Below, piece after piece: positions 11,816-26,356 of a DNA stretch of 64,000 nucleotides (position 1 is its first letter; every line of letters starts with the position of its first letter). The DNA comes from Melanocharis versteri (taxonomy: Eukaryota > Chordata > Aves > Passeriformes > Melanocharitidae). The notes under the pieces are model-generated. The model saw only the letters and a list, made by a program, of their open reading frames with translations. It was not told the DNA's origin and ran no database searches. The translations under genes were made by a program, and so were the position numbers. The DNA is taken from assembly GCA_013397845.1 (NCBI GenBank), contig VZTG01000079.1, positions 981,091 through 1,045,090 on the forward strand. Direction: 5' to 3'.

Positions 11816-13900
11816 GACACAAGCCCCTTTCTGAGGGACCATCCAACCCCATTTTATGTACACTAAAAGCCTCAGACAGAGATCTAATCCCAAACTGTAT
11901 TCGTGTTTCCATCTGTACTTATTTTTTAAGAGCTGTGGCTTGTTTTTAATGATGCTTTTACTCCTGTGCTTTTTATACCAAGTGTAGCAAAGGAAGTTTA
12001 AGATTAGTGCAAGACTTCTTCGTATAGTTAATTGAAACACTTTTCTATTACAGTCAGGCAATAGCATGTCTGCCTTCAAATGGTGCTAGTGAGAAAAAGC
12101 AAGAAATGGAAGTACATGAAACAAAGTCACTGAACTTCTCTTGAAGCAGTTCTCCACGGCTGTCACAGAAGCTTCCTTATGTCCTTATTTCTAGTAGGTC
12201 AAGCATGGAAATCTTCCTTGGAAGAAAGGCTGCAAGAATGGCTCAAGTGATTCTCATAGGTCAGTGTCTTACTCCATGGCAGAGCAATTTCAAGGATCTA
12301 TGATGCTGTGGGTGTGGTGGTGACACCTTTCTCTGCATCCCTCTGGAGTCCCCAGTTAAAGAATGGAAGCAGAAGGAGGAAGCTCAAACTTGAGCAAGTA
12401 CCACAGATGTGTAAGAGTCAAAGGAGAACTGACACAGCAACTTCCCTTCAGATGAAGGCTGATACTAAGACTGTCAAAGTGTACAAACAGGAAAACAGGG
12501 AACAAGATGACTAATTAAAATACAGCATTCATAACACTCAGTTTTATCACCAAATTTAATCAGTAGGTAGTTGTCACTAAGGTATTAAAGAACACCAAAC
12601 AACTGCAGAGAAGAGTTTGCCACTGTGCAATTAAAGTTAAAAACAAACAGAAAATGGGGAACATATTCCACTTGGGGTTTTTTTGGCTGAACTGTAGCTA
12701 TTCGTGAGTTTTGTAAGTTTTCCTGACAGACATTTTTGAGTATCCTGGTTCTTTGTGGATGCCTGAGTGCGGAAAGGGCTCAAAAGACTTGAGTGAGCTG
12801 ACGCAAACTCTGAGCACATCCACACTCAGAGTGATGGTGCACTGCCCAAATGACTGCAACAAGGAGGACATATTGTTCACAGACAGAGCAGGCCCAGCAG
12901 ACGATGTCAAAGCCTTTAAGATGGTTCATTCATTGGGGAGAGTGGGGCAGGATGTGTTTTGATCATATCCTTTTCTGTACGGTGGCTAATGAGCTGTACA
13001 TAAATAATGGCAGTCTCTTGTGCAGCTGCTCTGTGGTTAAGGATGGCCTTGGGGCATCATGCTACAAAGGGCAGGGACTGTGTGAAATGCTTTACAAGCA
13101 CCTCAGTCACCCGTTTAGGAGGGGCAGTAACTACTTCAAATTGTAAAGTATGGACACATAAGTCCTCCAGTTCCTCCGGTTTATCACATCGTTGTTCACT
13201 CTTCACAACTTGCTTATCAGGATGAAGGACTTGGGCAGCACTTCACACATTCTCACAATGGAATGATAAAGACTATTATCACTCCATGTCGAGCATAAGC
13301 AGGTCTGTTGGTGAGTCAAAAGGAAAGCTATTCTATTTTACTCTAAAGGACAATTACCAAAGAAATGTTCACACAAGGGGAGGACTGGTTATTTGCACTG
13401 CATGAAGGTGCAGGAGTCTGTCCTGTGTTTACAGACAGCAACTGGAGGTGCTGGAAGGCAAGTTACATTGTGAGCAAGCACAGGGATTTGTCCCAACTTA
13501 AGCAGGAATGTCTGCGTGTATCTGATGTGACAGAGACCCATCTGAGGGAGAAACACGAAACGCTGTGTCCCAGGACTCCCAGACAAGCCTGCTGATAGTC
13601 TGTCAGCCCCTCCCCATTTTTCTCATTCTTTGATAATCTCCCTATCACGACTGTTAATCCCTCCAATTTCACTGGTCTTTTCTTACTGCTTAGGCAGAGA
13701 TCTCCCTGTCAGAGGTAAGGGATGTTGTCTGCTATAGCTTAGAAGCACTATGAGAACAACTCTTTTCAAAAGCACCAATATCGGTCAGTTCTGCCCCATC
13801 TATGAATCACAGTTTATCTCATTGAAACAGGGTGCAGAACTTCACCTGACTTCAGTGGGCACAAAGCAAAGGCACTGCTGAGATGTTAAGCATTTTTGCT

Positions 13901-13945
13901 AAACCCTCACCCCATTTTATACAGGAGAAACAGGCAAAGGCAATA
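13901..13945 (-). repeat. Possible MIR-like SINE fragment
   Basis: The string CCTCACCCCATTTTATACAG followed by GAGAAACAGGCAAAGGC resembles antisense MIR (CCCCATTTTACAGATGAGGAAACTGAGGC in shape). The sequence just upstream (CTGACTTCAGTGGGC at about 13848) is also of a kind common in old amniote repeats. The match is weak. Confidence 0.3.
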
Positions 13946-16900
13946 TGAATTCCTGAGCATTTGTGGCACTCCTGGGCCACATCCACACCTTGTTTTTTCC
14001 ATATGAAATGAATACCTGAAGCAAGATTCTAAAAGCCACGCCTGAAGATCAGTAAGAAAATGCGGGAGTGGATCCAAGCAGCAGTCCTGTCTCCCCTTGC
14101 CTACATCCTTTCAGAGGTCAAGTCCTGGGGGATGCTTGTTTATTAATGTTGTTAAAGGTCTGGACAAAGGTCCATCCACGCTAAATAGCAGCACAGACAC
14201 ATGGTTTGCTGTCTAGGTTTGTCCTTCCTCTCCACACCACATCCTTATGCTAAACTGAGCTAAATATTCCCCAAAGCATCCCCAGTGTGAACCTTCCCTT
14301 GATCCACAGGCATACGACTGATTGTGTGACTGCCTCCAAGATCAAGAGACAGTGAGGAAACATTTTATAAGTGTGATTAAGATATTTTAATGGGTTAATT
14401 AAAAAGCAATGTTATCTCACACAAGGGCTGTCCTTACAGACGAATGTTCTACTGTTCTCTGCTTTCATGCTGCATTTTACCTTTGGCATCATCTATGATT
14501 CCTTAAACTCCATTAAAATAATTCAATAGGCATACATTAGTTATATTAGCAAAAAAAGACATTTTTCATGTGCTTTAAAGGAAAAAAGCATATGTTGGTT
14601 TTTGTTTAAAAAAGTATGTATTCTATGGAATAACTGGTATGAAAACAGAAGGAAACATTCTTGAAAAATTACATGAAGTAATGTTATTAGAAAAAAGTTC
14701 TTACTTAAAAGAGCAACTGCATAAATCCCTGTGCCTTTGTTTATATTAAGCTCATTCATGATTACAGCACAAAATCTAGGAAAAGGATCAGTCTTTTTGA
14801 GACTTCTTACATTGAAGACACAGAACAGTAAGACTAAAATGACATGACTCTACAGAAAAACCCATGCATATTACCAGACATAGTTAGGATTTTGAATCAG
14901 TTAAGAAGCCTAAATAACAAGGTCCACACTTGCTCACAAACTCACAGATGTGCTAGGAATATATTTTCTCATTTGGTTTTCTTCTCTCTTCTCTTGGGTC
15001 ACATCAATATAATACGTAGATTGGAGAAAACCATCTAATTTTCTCTGCCCCACTTCCAATCCTTATCTTGGCAACACTGCCTTAGGAAAAGCAGGTAACC
15101 CTAAGTCCAAAAATGACAGGAGAGATCTTCTGCCTGTCCTTGAAGTGCACTGCTGATCCTTCCTGCCTGTTCAAGTGTTTCCATCCACTCTTTTTCAAGA
15201 TGAAACTGACAGTGGCATGAAACAAGCAGCTGACTCTTTTACTTTATCCTTATTTTCCTTTCTTGTTCATTCTACAATTTCTGTCTGCCTTAGACCATTC
15301 ACTTTGATAATGGTGTGTCTGCTTCAAGGATAACAGCACTTGGAACTGCAAAGGAAGCAGAAGTGAGGGACTGAAGCACAGCACCACCTCCCAGTGAATG
15401 GGGGGAGACAGCAATAGTCTAAATATTTAACTCTCAGAAGAACATTCACAAGAATGGACTGGTCTATGTTCCTCAACATGTCTCCCTTTCTTTGAAGGTC
15501 CTTTCAGCTAGGCACAGGTAATCAAGGAGTCTCTGAAAGTTCCATGTTGTTATTTAAGTATCTTCAGCAAGTGATTTTATTATTTCTTCTGGTGGACTTA
15601 CATCCAAATACTTTATGTGGAGGGAGGTGAACTATCTTTAAATACACTTTAAAATCTTGTCTAACAAGTGGCATGTCTTCCTCTCCTGACCAGGAGCTCA
15701 GCTGCTACTTGTACTTGCTGATATGCAGATGCTTGTAAATAACTCTGTCCTGTAGGATGATGAGGTAAGGAAAGCATTTGCTCCCTGACTTTCTGTGCAA
15801 TTATTTTCAAGGGAAAGGTGCTTTTGTAAATCTGTAAATGAATCACAATCTTCAAATACAAGAAGAGAACAAAGGCTGAAATTAAAGACTGGCTGTGATC
15901 TCGCTGCCTTGTCTGAAAACTTCTCTGGAGAAGGCCATCCTCTATGAATTAAAAGCCTGATAATTTTGTTTGATAGGCTTTTTTTTGTCTCACTTAGCTT
16001 CTTCCAGAGTTACATACGCTAGAGTAAAAAACCAAAGGATCAAAAGGTTGCATCAAGCCATCTAGAGAATCTTCCATTCTTCATTGCTTGAGCCCTCTGA
16101 CAACCTTTGGAATATTTCAGTGTCTGATTGGCAGCATTGTTCTTGCCTGTCTGATCTTCACAAGATATGGGAAAATGAGATAAAAATTATACTCTAAATA
16201 TGGAAAACCTATGTTTAACCTGGTGTTACCCAGCTTCAGCTAACTTCTTTTTGGATGGAGCACTGCCAGCAAGTTGGCCTCTTCATAGAGCTGTCCAGTG
16301 CACCTGGAGTCTATTCCAGTACAAGTCTTTCTGGAAAAAGCATCCAGGAGAGGCCCAGTGTACCATCCCCAATCTGTAAAAAGCATTGTTCCCACCAGCC
16401 CACCACATCTCCTTTTAGATGACTGAATTTGCTTGACAGAGATTACATATATATAGCTTGATGTCTCTTGCATTGCTTAAGCTATTATCTTATCATGAAT
16501 CTCAGTTGTGGTAGTTCTTTTTGTGTCCTCTTAGACCCTGTTAGCACTTTAACTATTCCATGGTGCTTCTCACACACTAAACAATTCTCTTATGAAATAC
16601 TATAGTCCAAATCCTCTTCCCTTTAGAAGCTCCTGTAAATTTCCAACAATTCCTGCCATAATAGTTCCTCACTTCTTCAGAGCAATGAGCAACCAAAACC
16701 CACTTCTACAAAGCCCATTTAAAGCAAAGATCTACGTCTCTGGTGTTTCTGCCTGTCCTGTGCGAACCTTTAGTGTTGGTAAAAACACGGCATGGTGTTA
16801 ACACACATCCTCCAGTGTTCTGCGTGGAATGCAGCTGCAGTGTACCCATGCGCCACACAAACACACAAAATATAACCTTTAGCCTGAGCTGGCCCTGAGC

Positions 16901-19900
16901 CCTCCTCACTTACCAGCCCAGAACAGTACCCACCACAAAGCACGTGCTTTGGCATGGAAAAGAAATACGTATTTGCTCCTACAACAACGGACATCTAAAC
17001 TTTTGTGATGTGGCAGTTATGTGGCAGGATATGGCTCTTTTGTGACCAACAAACAGTAAGTTGAACATCTTAATCAGCCTCTCTTCCCTTTTCTCATTAT
17101 ATTCTTACATCTAACACATTTTGGACATGTATCAGGGCATGCGAAAGGCACCAGAAGCATCTCCTTTCACCTAACATGAAAGACTGAAGGGGCAGACATG
17201 CATACAGAGAGACAGGATCCTTCCATTTTGTTTTATGACCAATGTGCCTTGAAATATGTGACAGGGAAAGGGGCTGTGGTCCCACTGGACGACAGGGTGA
17301 AAATTGCTACAGCCATTCCCCACTGGAAGGTGGTGGGAGTGGGGTGTTGCTTCCCAAGGAGGCATCACAAACCACTCCTCCTTAAACCACCTGCGCTTAA
17401 GGGTGCAATCTGGACCATTCTCCCCAGAGCACCAGAAACATTCAAGCCTTCCCTATTCAATCCACCTGACCTGCTGCAAACCTCCTCTTTTGCAGAAAAT
17501 GTCATCAGTAGGTTCTGTACACTGTACTAGCAGCCGCTGTAACTGTCGATGGCATTTAGTCAACCCCGAATTCGTAAAGAATTAAGGGCCCTTTCGAAAG
17601 TGTTCCACGCCCCTGGAAGCAGGCACCACAAAAGCACTGCTCTTGGTCTGCCATGAACAGGTGTTCTATTGAAAACAAACCAAAGGCAAAAGATCCATTA
17701 ATATGCTTGCACAAATCCAACAGTTTGCTCCGCTGGTCTTATAAAACTCTTCTGAAAAAGAAAATAATAAAGCAACCCAACCTCACAGGCAAGTAAACCC
17801 TGCCTAAGGAGACATTTCCATGGCTGCAGCTTTTGAGTGATGTAAGAATACAAGAATATTGAACAATATGATGCATTTTAAAATTCATAGGTGTAGATCT
17901 AGTGTAATAATCAGGCCATAAATCCTGAGGGCACGCAGAAAGCAACTAAGAAAACATGAAGAGTCCAAACTTACCTTGTGCAACAAAATGCAGGTGGTTT
18001 TGTCTTTAAGGTCACCTCAGCGAGAAGTTATCCGTTCTATTTAAAAATACACTGTATGTTCCTAACCAGAAATAAAATCTTCTGCAAGACATATGCTTTA
18101 AGCATGCCTTAAATTAGAGGAATCTTTGTGTGCATCAGGCCTACTTCATTAATATCCTGAAAACAACTGTGTGTAAACGTCAGTGGTCTGTACGGCCAAG
18201 CTGAGCCCTCCAAACCTAAAGTATGCTAATAGAAGCTGAGAATGTTATATGCAAAAGCAGAACATAACCCAGAAGGTGCAAAGGTAATTTTATGGAGTAA
18301 AATCAGGTTCATAATATTAAACATATGCAACCAAATGATTAATGGAAAACCCAAAGGCAAAACACTTTGTCTTGACCTATTTTTGTTCTCAAAACATGTT
18401 TCAAAAACACGTTTCTGCCTGTATCTTTCAGGAAATTTAGAGGTCTCAGCCATATGCCATAGCTCTGGGTCTCCTATTTCAAAGAACAATACAAAATGTG
18501 CATGACAGGACTTGTGCTGAAAGTACCCCAACAGCAATACCCAGCTCTAAATGGTGCATAATGCCGTGCTTTAACAAAGCTTTCCCCTGAATTCAGTAAG
18601 ACAGAGGTAATGAGCAGGAGTTATCTTGGAGATCTGTATCATTGCCTAACATAATGATAATATTTTGCTGCTGAATTTTGCTCTATAAGCACACCAAAAA
18701 CCTTCAGTGCATGTTCACCATTTGCCCTATGTGACAAGTTGCCCTCAGTTCGTGTACCCTTGAATCAAGAGCATGGGGTTTTTTAATCTGTTTGAGGGAC
18801 ACTTACAACCAGAGGACGAACTAGTATTTCACTAAAAGAATGCAAAGAAGGTTAAAAATACTTCATGCACACAAGTGCATGAAAAGTTCAAGTTTGCTTT
18901 CATTTCAGCCTGTGGTCAATGACTTCGGAGCTTTTTTTCCAGTTTTACAGTCATGACTCCTGGAAGAGTCTGCCCATGATATGCTGAAGGCTCTCCAAGA
19001 GCTGAAGGGCAGATACAGATTAGTCATCTCGGGGCCCTCGGGTATATTAGATGCCAAACCCACCTCTTCTAAACCTGCCACAAAAAGGCTGTGCATCACA
19101 TTCCTTGGGGTCTCCCACTGCACAGGGGGCTCTCTGGGGCTGGAGTGGGAGCGACCATGCTGAGTCCCACTCCCTGCAAGCACCCAGAAATATCAGCAAG
19201 CTCATATACAGCCTGCTATAGTATGCAATTAATCGGCCACATTGGTCAGTGACTTTTCTGGCTTGGATCAGATTCCGCAGCAGATGATGCTGGATTAATT
19301 ACAGCAATGCATAATGACAACAGCATGCCAAGATGCCCAAAAGTAAACTTCTTCTGCTTCAGTGTCTCTTCTGTATTTGTGAGTTTTCCGTGAACACCAA
19401 CCAAGCCATTACCCACAGCAGAGAGATGTTGATAAAAACCCCCCAGTAGCACACAAAGGATTTCCATCAGTGCAAGTGTCTAAACACGCTGAGATGCAAG
19501 TCCCTCTTGCTTGATTAGTAAGAACAGGTTTGCAGGTGGAACTGCAGGAAAATGAGGCATGGCTCAGCAATGACTGATTTTCTCCTTCCATCAAGGAAGA
19601 AATTTATGTTTTTTAAGCACTGTCTGGCGTTTTGGTTAAGGAGGTACAGGGAATTTAGATTAGTAAGACCATTAACAGCACGGGGAATAGTCACAGTAAT
19701 GACAGATACAAAACCCCTTCACTCTTACTATTCTCCAACCTACAAAAGACACCTAGTTAGCAAAGTTTTTAATTTTGTTTTTGCTATTGAATGAGAATTG
19801 GGATACACAAAAGAAGATTTGATTTTGCTTTCACAAAGACTCATAGATGAGATTTTAGTTCTTAAAATTCAAAACTTAAGTATCTCTCATCATTCTTCCT

Positions 19901-21563
19901 CCCTAACCAAGCCCTTGAAGTTGATGAGGTTCAGACAGACTCATTTTTACTTACTTCACTATCAAAGTGAATATATGAAGCAAATATTTGAGATTTCTGA
20001 CTGGGATGCTGCTATACAAGCAAATCAGATTGTGAATCACTGTACTTCTTAACTTTGCCAGAGTCCAAGTAAAAAAGGCACCTGAGGTAAGTATTTCTTG
20101 ATTTATTTAATCTGTAGCTAGTAAAATAACAATGTTCCAGAAAACACGCTGTTTTTAAGTCCTAACTTTATTAAAAACAAACAAACAAAAAAAACCAAGA
20201 TGGCAAGCTGTGCAGGAAGAGAGCAGACTGTTTTGTGTTTTCAGAATACAAAACACATTTCTTTGAGCTTCACAAAAACATAATATAATTTCCTCTGATA
20301 GGTTTTATCTTGCATTTTCCGATATATGTAAGCTGATTTTTTCCCTTTTATCTAATAAAACATTTATTTTGTAAGCTTAGAATAGTCCTTTTTCTGGGAA
20401 TTGGAGCTGAACAATGTACACAAGAGGGACACAGTACCATAAAGGCACATGGTAATAACAACAAAATATCCAGAGAAAAGCAACAGGTGATATGTGGTTG
20501 CTGTGGAGTTGATGCGGCATCTGACATTAACTGATGATTAATTAGAGTGAGGGCTTTGCCCAGTGTTTCTGTTGGTCTCCAGGGATGTGCAGCAGAGCAG
20601 ACACACAAGAGCCAGTAAGCAGGGAAGCTGGGAAGGTTCCTCCAGCTCTAGATTCACCTATTTCTTGCCTCTCTTCCTCTTCAAAATGAAGTGATGATAT
20701 TTTTAGCAGGGGGGGTGGAGTGGGGAAGGAAAAAAACCCTGACCTGTTATTTCACTTTTAAAACCTACTTTCTAAGCACTCAGTCCTGAAGTCACACACA
20801 ACTTCACACAAACAGACACGTAAATCCAGGGGATTGGAACGAGAGGCTCAGGTTTGACACAGGTTTGCTTTTAGTCTGGGACTGAGAAGATACCCTATCA
20901 TGTAAGTTATCCTAAATAGCAAAGCTCAGTAGCTTTAATTTTAGTTTCTTCCTTCATCAATGGCTATAGTACAGTCCTCACTATATTTAGTTGCCTTTAT
21001 CTTCTCTCATAAAAGGCACATCAATATGGAAAAGGGCCTCTCTCAATCTCAAACATTTTTAGAGCAGAACTGTGCTATCATTGTGCCTTGCTGATAATCC
21101 TCAAATCTATCTTCTTGCAGCACTGTTAATGGAACAGCATCCTATTTGTATGAGGGGAGTTTGCAACAAAAGCAGGATCTACCCTCTGGGATTCACATGT
21201 TCTCACTTTAATTAAAAAGAAATCCCATTAAAATTTGCCACTGCCACAAGTGAATCAAATTAATTTCAAAAAATTAGAAGATGGGAACAAAAATGGTTTT
21301 TATGAGTTAACAATTGCAGATAAATCTGTACACTTTCAACAGCATAAATTAAAACTCAGGATTTAGAAGTATTTTCCTCGGGTCTCAGGAAATCCAATGA
21401 AGTGGTGGTGTAACCTTGAGTAATGCAGTGCCCACTAAACCTACCTCAGGGAGAGGAATGCTGCTTATTTTTAGGTACAGTTTACTCAAAACTGCACACG
21501 TGCTAATAATGGGCATAAAATTTTTACTTCCAGTGCAGAAACTGTTTAAATATTTACTTGCTT

Positions 21564-21578
21564 AAAAAAAAAAAAAAA
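21564..21578. repeat. Poly-A run (15 A)
   Basis: A plain A homopolymer followed by TCAAACCCC. It encodes the phenylalanine string at the end of an overlapping minus-strand open frame, which is one reason not to trust that frame. Confidence 0.95.
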
Positions 21579-24500
21579 TCAAACCCCAAACACAGCAACA
21601 AACCCAAAAGCCGAATGAAATTGCTCTGCTTACAAATGAAATCACATTTGGGGCATCTTTGTTTTAAAGCTTCCAGTAACTGACGCAAGATGTGTTTGCT
21701 TTCAATTTCCTGCTTATTAAAGAATATGGGTCTGACCCACTGCTGTAGGTGATCTTTGCAAGGGTGTATGGTTGAACTAGGTGAACGATGGCAGACGATT
21801 AGACACAGGTTAGGTTCTTGATGGCTTTGGTGATCACTCAGTCTTTGCTCCACCTGCGGCTGAAGAGCTAAAGAGATTGCAGAGAGAGGGAGAACAAAAG
21901 GATGGACGGATGGCCAGGCCCTGCTTCGGCTGGTAAATGCAGGAGGCCAGGAAGGAGAACACTGCACGAGCAACACAGCAATGGTTTTAGAGGAGCATCC
22001 AAGGGCCCCATTGGGTCTGGTTGTTGCGCACATCGGATAGTGCATAAACCTCTGCACTACCTGGGGCAAGGGTGTGAACTATTCCAGTAAGAGAAGTGGA
22101 GAACTCAGACGTGTCCCTGGGGAGAAAGGCTCACTACCCACTCAGCCCACTCCAGCCCACCCCCAGTGGCCATCAGGGACGCGGGAGAAGACTCACTTGG
22201 TTCCCAGGGAGCACAGCCCAGCATGAGGTCATGAAGAGGCTATCTGGGAAGAGACTGTCTCCCAGGTCTGATGGCAAACTCACACTGACGTTGGGCATGT
22301 CTGAACAGGGTTTCAACCCCTTGGCCACTTGTTCCTTGTTCGTTCCATCAGCTGTGGTGCTGGTTGTGCCACGACAGCCACAGCCTCGGTGCAGGACAAG
22401 ATACTAACTTAACTGAGCAATGACTTGACAGCCATATCTTCAGTGCAGCACACACTATTAGCTTAATTAAGCAACAAATTACTAAACCAGATGAAAGCTA
22501 TGACAGTGGTCCAAACTGTTGCATTATCAAGCAGCTGAATAAGCTGAATAACTTTTGTCATAGAAGACATAGCAGGGGTGGAGGCTGCAGGAATAACCTC
22601 TTCTTTTGCATTCATGGAAGTGGCTGTTTGGAGTGGGAAGATGCTGTTTGCACCACAGTGAGATGAAAGCCTCTGGTTGTGGGCTTTGACTTGACTCTGG
22701 GTTTTGCCAGCTCAAAGGTCAACCCTATTCATGTTTCTACACCCTGGAAACTCTTACACACAGTGACCATGGCTTCATCTCTCCCCACTCTGCTCATGTA
22801 CCCAAATAACTGACAGCTAGCACTTATTTACAAAGTTTGTTAGTTTCTTCCAGTGAGGAAAAAGGCACCATGTCAGCACTCACACTGCCATAACGCAACC
22901 ATGCGTCCTCCAGCCTTTAGGCTTCCTCACAGACACTCCTCCCCAGATGGTGGCCTATGTTCAGTTATCTATTGTGGCCGCTGTCATGCTCAGCTATGCC
23001 TCCCACGGCTCTTTGTGCTAGACTTTCCCCCTGGCAGAGCCAATGACTTCCAGTGTGAACCTGACACCATCCTCAAAAAGATGAGCACACCAAAAGGAGT
23101 TAAAAAACCCCACACCATGCAGTGTATAAGTAGGGAGTGATTTGGGAACACAGAAAAAAAGCCAGGTAGGAGAGGGTGGTATCTCCAGTTTTTGAAGGAT
23201 GCAAACTTGTTTCACCTCATTTTTTAAAAAACCTTTGCAAACTATTGTTCCTTAACACACCACTGAAAATGAGCAAATGCTGGCAGTAAGCCTTGGTACC
23301 AACTCACTCTGGGAAGCAGCAGGCTGAAGACCTCTCACTCTGCCTCTCCCACTCCTATCCCTGAACTCTGAAACCTCATACATTTTAGGAAAACTCCCAA
23401 ACACTTGGATAAAAACCCGTAATACGAACCACCTGCTCTCACCTTCCTTGGAAATTCTGGTTTTGCATTCTTATTTCTGAACTTATTCATGGTCAAAACC
23501 AGGTGAAGCAGACTCGTGAGTACCTCCCTAAGGGAGTACAGAAGATAAAACCCAAAATTCTGGCAGAACAGTGGCCTTCCCAGTGGATGATTGCTGCTGC
23601 AGCTGCATTCATGACAAAATATGTTGTTTATGTTACATCTGCTTCTCTCAGTGCCTCCCTGGCAAGGTTGCTGCTCGAATTTGGGTGACAGGGCTGGATG
23701 CTGACTGAAGTCATGGCAGCACAACCAGCAGCAAAATTTAACAAAATTAATCTTCATTATAAACGGCAAAGAATCCTCTCTGCTCCACAAGACCCAGAGA
23801 GTGCTTGAAGTGAGAAGTGGCATGCTTGTAAACTTACAAAAGTTTGACAAAGCAACAGAAAGGATTCCCGCTGGTTCTCAGAGCAGCATCTCTGTTTATG
23901 GAACACCATAACTCTTTCTTTTCTGACCTTGCATAGAGGCAGCATTATGGAGGGAGAGAGCAAAGAACAGGGGGTCTGCTCCTGCTTGCCAGAAGGCGCA
24001 ATCAGAGTCCTATGAACAGCAAATGAAACATGTTACTATCATTCATTAACAGATTTGGAGATGTATGATAGTTTCTGTAGCGAGCGGATTATGGGCCATC
24101 TGTTGAACCATTTCACCCTGGGAAGCACATGTGTGAGCACTTCCGATGGGCGTAAAGCTGGACAGAGTGCTCAGGCTGCATTCCCTGACTGCCTTTCTCC
24201 CCATGGAGACACAGTTCATCTGAGGTGTGTGACATCCCTCCCATCCTGTGCAAGTCATTTTTCATTGCTATCAGCTGTCCCTCGGCTGGCTGAAGTGACG
24301 AAGGCTGCTCGTGGAAGAAAGTGGGATCCTCAATCCCAAGGATTGAAACTGGGCAATCTTGGACCTGAGGGGTAAGCTTTCAATGTGCACAGAAGCCTAG
24401 GGAAGAATGACCTCAGCCAAGATGTTATTTCCTGCCTTCTGCAGATGAAGAACCAACAGTAGCAAAGCACTTTCTGAGAAGAGCTAACAACTCACTGCTC

Positions 24501-26356
24501 TCTTTCAAAACGGACTTGAACAAGAAAGTGCTTCTTTTCTGCTCATGCCTTTCTCCTAGACTTTCCCTCCCCTTCTGTCACCCAGTTGTTCATGTCTACC
24601 CCTACACTGCTATTTCAGTGACGCCCTAGTTTTAAGCAGTGTGTATAGGTGAGTTAATTCAGACTCAGAGACCTCAGGCAGCTTGCTAGTTAGCATGCTA
24701 ATTAGCTGTCTAAGCAAGAAGTATATTAGCTTTACAGCAGCACTGACAGATTTGACTTACATCAACAACAAAAATACTGCCACATGAAGCTGTAGGGCAT
24801 ACACAGGAAGAAACTGGTGTAGAAATGAGCAACGGAAGATAATTACCTTATTAGAAAGATTCCAAGCTAATGGTGACCAGGTCAAATTGAGGTTTTATTA
24901 CATATGGATTCTGACCACGATATTCTTTACCAACTGAACTAGGAAGAACAATTTGAAATTCAAGTGAACACAAACTCAGATCCGATTTCAAGGAGAATTT
25001 CCATCTGGAAAAATTGTGAAGAACTGCTGACAAGTAATGGAGGTTTCAAGGGCTAGTAAGACTGCAAGCTGGAAAATGTGTGCATGACAATGGTGAAATT
25101 TCCAAACAGCTGAGGATTAAATCTAATAGGGTTTGAAGTTGCAGATAAAAAGCCTTAAGTTTCAAGGCAAGTGAAACTGTATTTGAATAGAATACTCTCC
25201 ATCACTGCCTTATTTCCCTAATCAAGCTAACTGCCAAAGCTACATGTTTACAACCCCTTACTGATTCAAACTTACGTTGTCCCTTGCCGTGCCCCAGGGA
25301 TTTTCAATCACTTGTGCAGTGCTGTCCCACATATTTTCCATTTAATTTCTGTTGACAGATGTCAACCTTTAAGATTTTTTTCCCCTACATGTTCAGTAGT
25401 GTCCCAGTTATGCATCACCAGGGAAATTTCAAAAATTTTCCAGTGAGGTGTCTTAATTGACTGAAAAACATAAGGGTCGTATGACACAACACTTTCTCCT
25501 GGCTTTAGATTCTTCCTATAAACTTGATCAGCCTTATTTCTGATCTAGAGTACCAGCAGATTGATCAAAAGCAAAGTGGCCCTAATCAGATGTTAGATCT
25601 CCATCCTCCCTCACCAATTTCAGCTTATTATCTTAAATCAGTCATGCCATCTGTAGGGAAATGGCAATTAAATCAACCTGAAACCAACAGAAAACCTCTT
25701 GTCGGCTTCACTGTTCCTGCACAGCCTTCACTGCCTGTCAAGATTGTTGGGAACTACTCCAGAGTATGACATACCATGGACACAGTTGGTTAGGCAATTC
25801 TTCTTTTGTGTGAAACAGACTTTAAAGAATACACTGAAATGAGTATTAAATCAAGGAAACTATAAATGCTGATAACCAAATATTTGGCATATACAACCTT
25901 TTCCAATTACATGAGTGTTCTGAAGACCCAACAAAATGGTGTACCATGCACACATGCTTTCAAATAAAAAATACTCATCTGCATCCCTTCAATTAAAAGG
26001 AACCATTGGTACTAAACAGCAGGCACTAAAATATTAATCGAGCTATATACACACAGCTGTATGAAGAGAGTCGCATTGACATGGAGACCCCTTCACAAAT
26101 CTGCTTCATGTGGTCTGCTTTACCAAGATGATGAGTTGACATGGAAGTCATATGTGTGGGAAGGAGCCAGAAGCCATTCACATTTTGTGATAGTTAGCCT
26201 CTAACAAGGAAATTACAGGGAACTTACTTTGAAATTAAGTAACTCTCCATTCTACAGGAATCCCTTTGAAATTGTTCTGGCTAAATCTTCTGATTCAGCC
26301 TCAAAATCCCCTTGCTTCAGTATATAGTCTATTTTAGTTGAACTGTTGATACATGC

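Larger units (their letters stand above)
11816..26356. other. Long non-coding stretch
   Basis: About 14.5 kb without a recognisable gene. It includes a possible MIR-like fragment (13901-13945), an AAAC-rich patch near 20170-20195 and a 15-base poly-A run (21564-21578). Two 171-codon minus-strand open frames (21554-22069 and 23335-23850) have no family resemblance and are probably chance frames. Two small splice-bounded segments (13694-13714 and 23443-23527) are listed as findings. Confidence 0.6.

Noticed and set aside
17973..18068. Minus-strand segment between GGTTAG and a strong AAG|GTAAGT donor
   Set aside because: All three frames contain stop codons, so it is not a coding exon. A non-coding or UTR exon remains possible but is unsupported.
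21554..22069. 171-codon minus-strand open frame
   Set aside because: It ends in a phenylalanine run from a poly-A tract, has no recognisable domain and lies among similar chance frames. There is no independent support for coding.
22300..22330. GGTTTCAACCCCTTGG as a tRNA T-arm (B box)
   Set aside because: No matching A box, acceptor stem or anticodon arm could be folded around it.
23335..23850. 171-codon minus-strand open frame taken as a whole gene
   Set aside because: The composition is Cys/Ser/Leu-rich noise with no family motif. Only the inner splice-bounded part was kept, as a low-interest finding.
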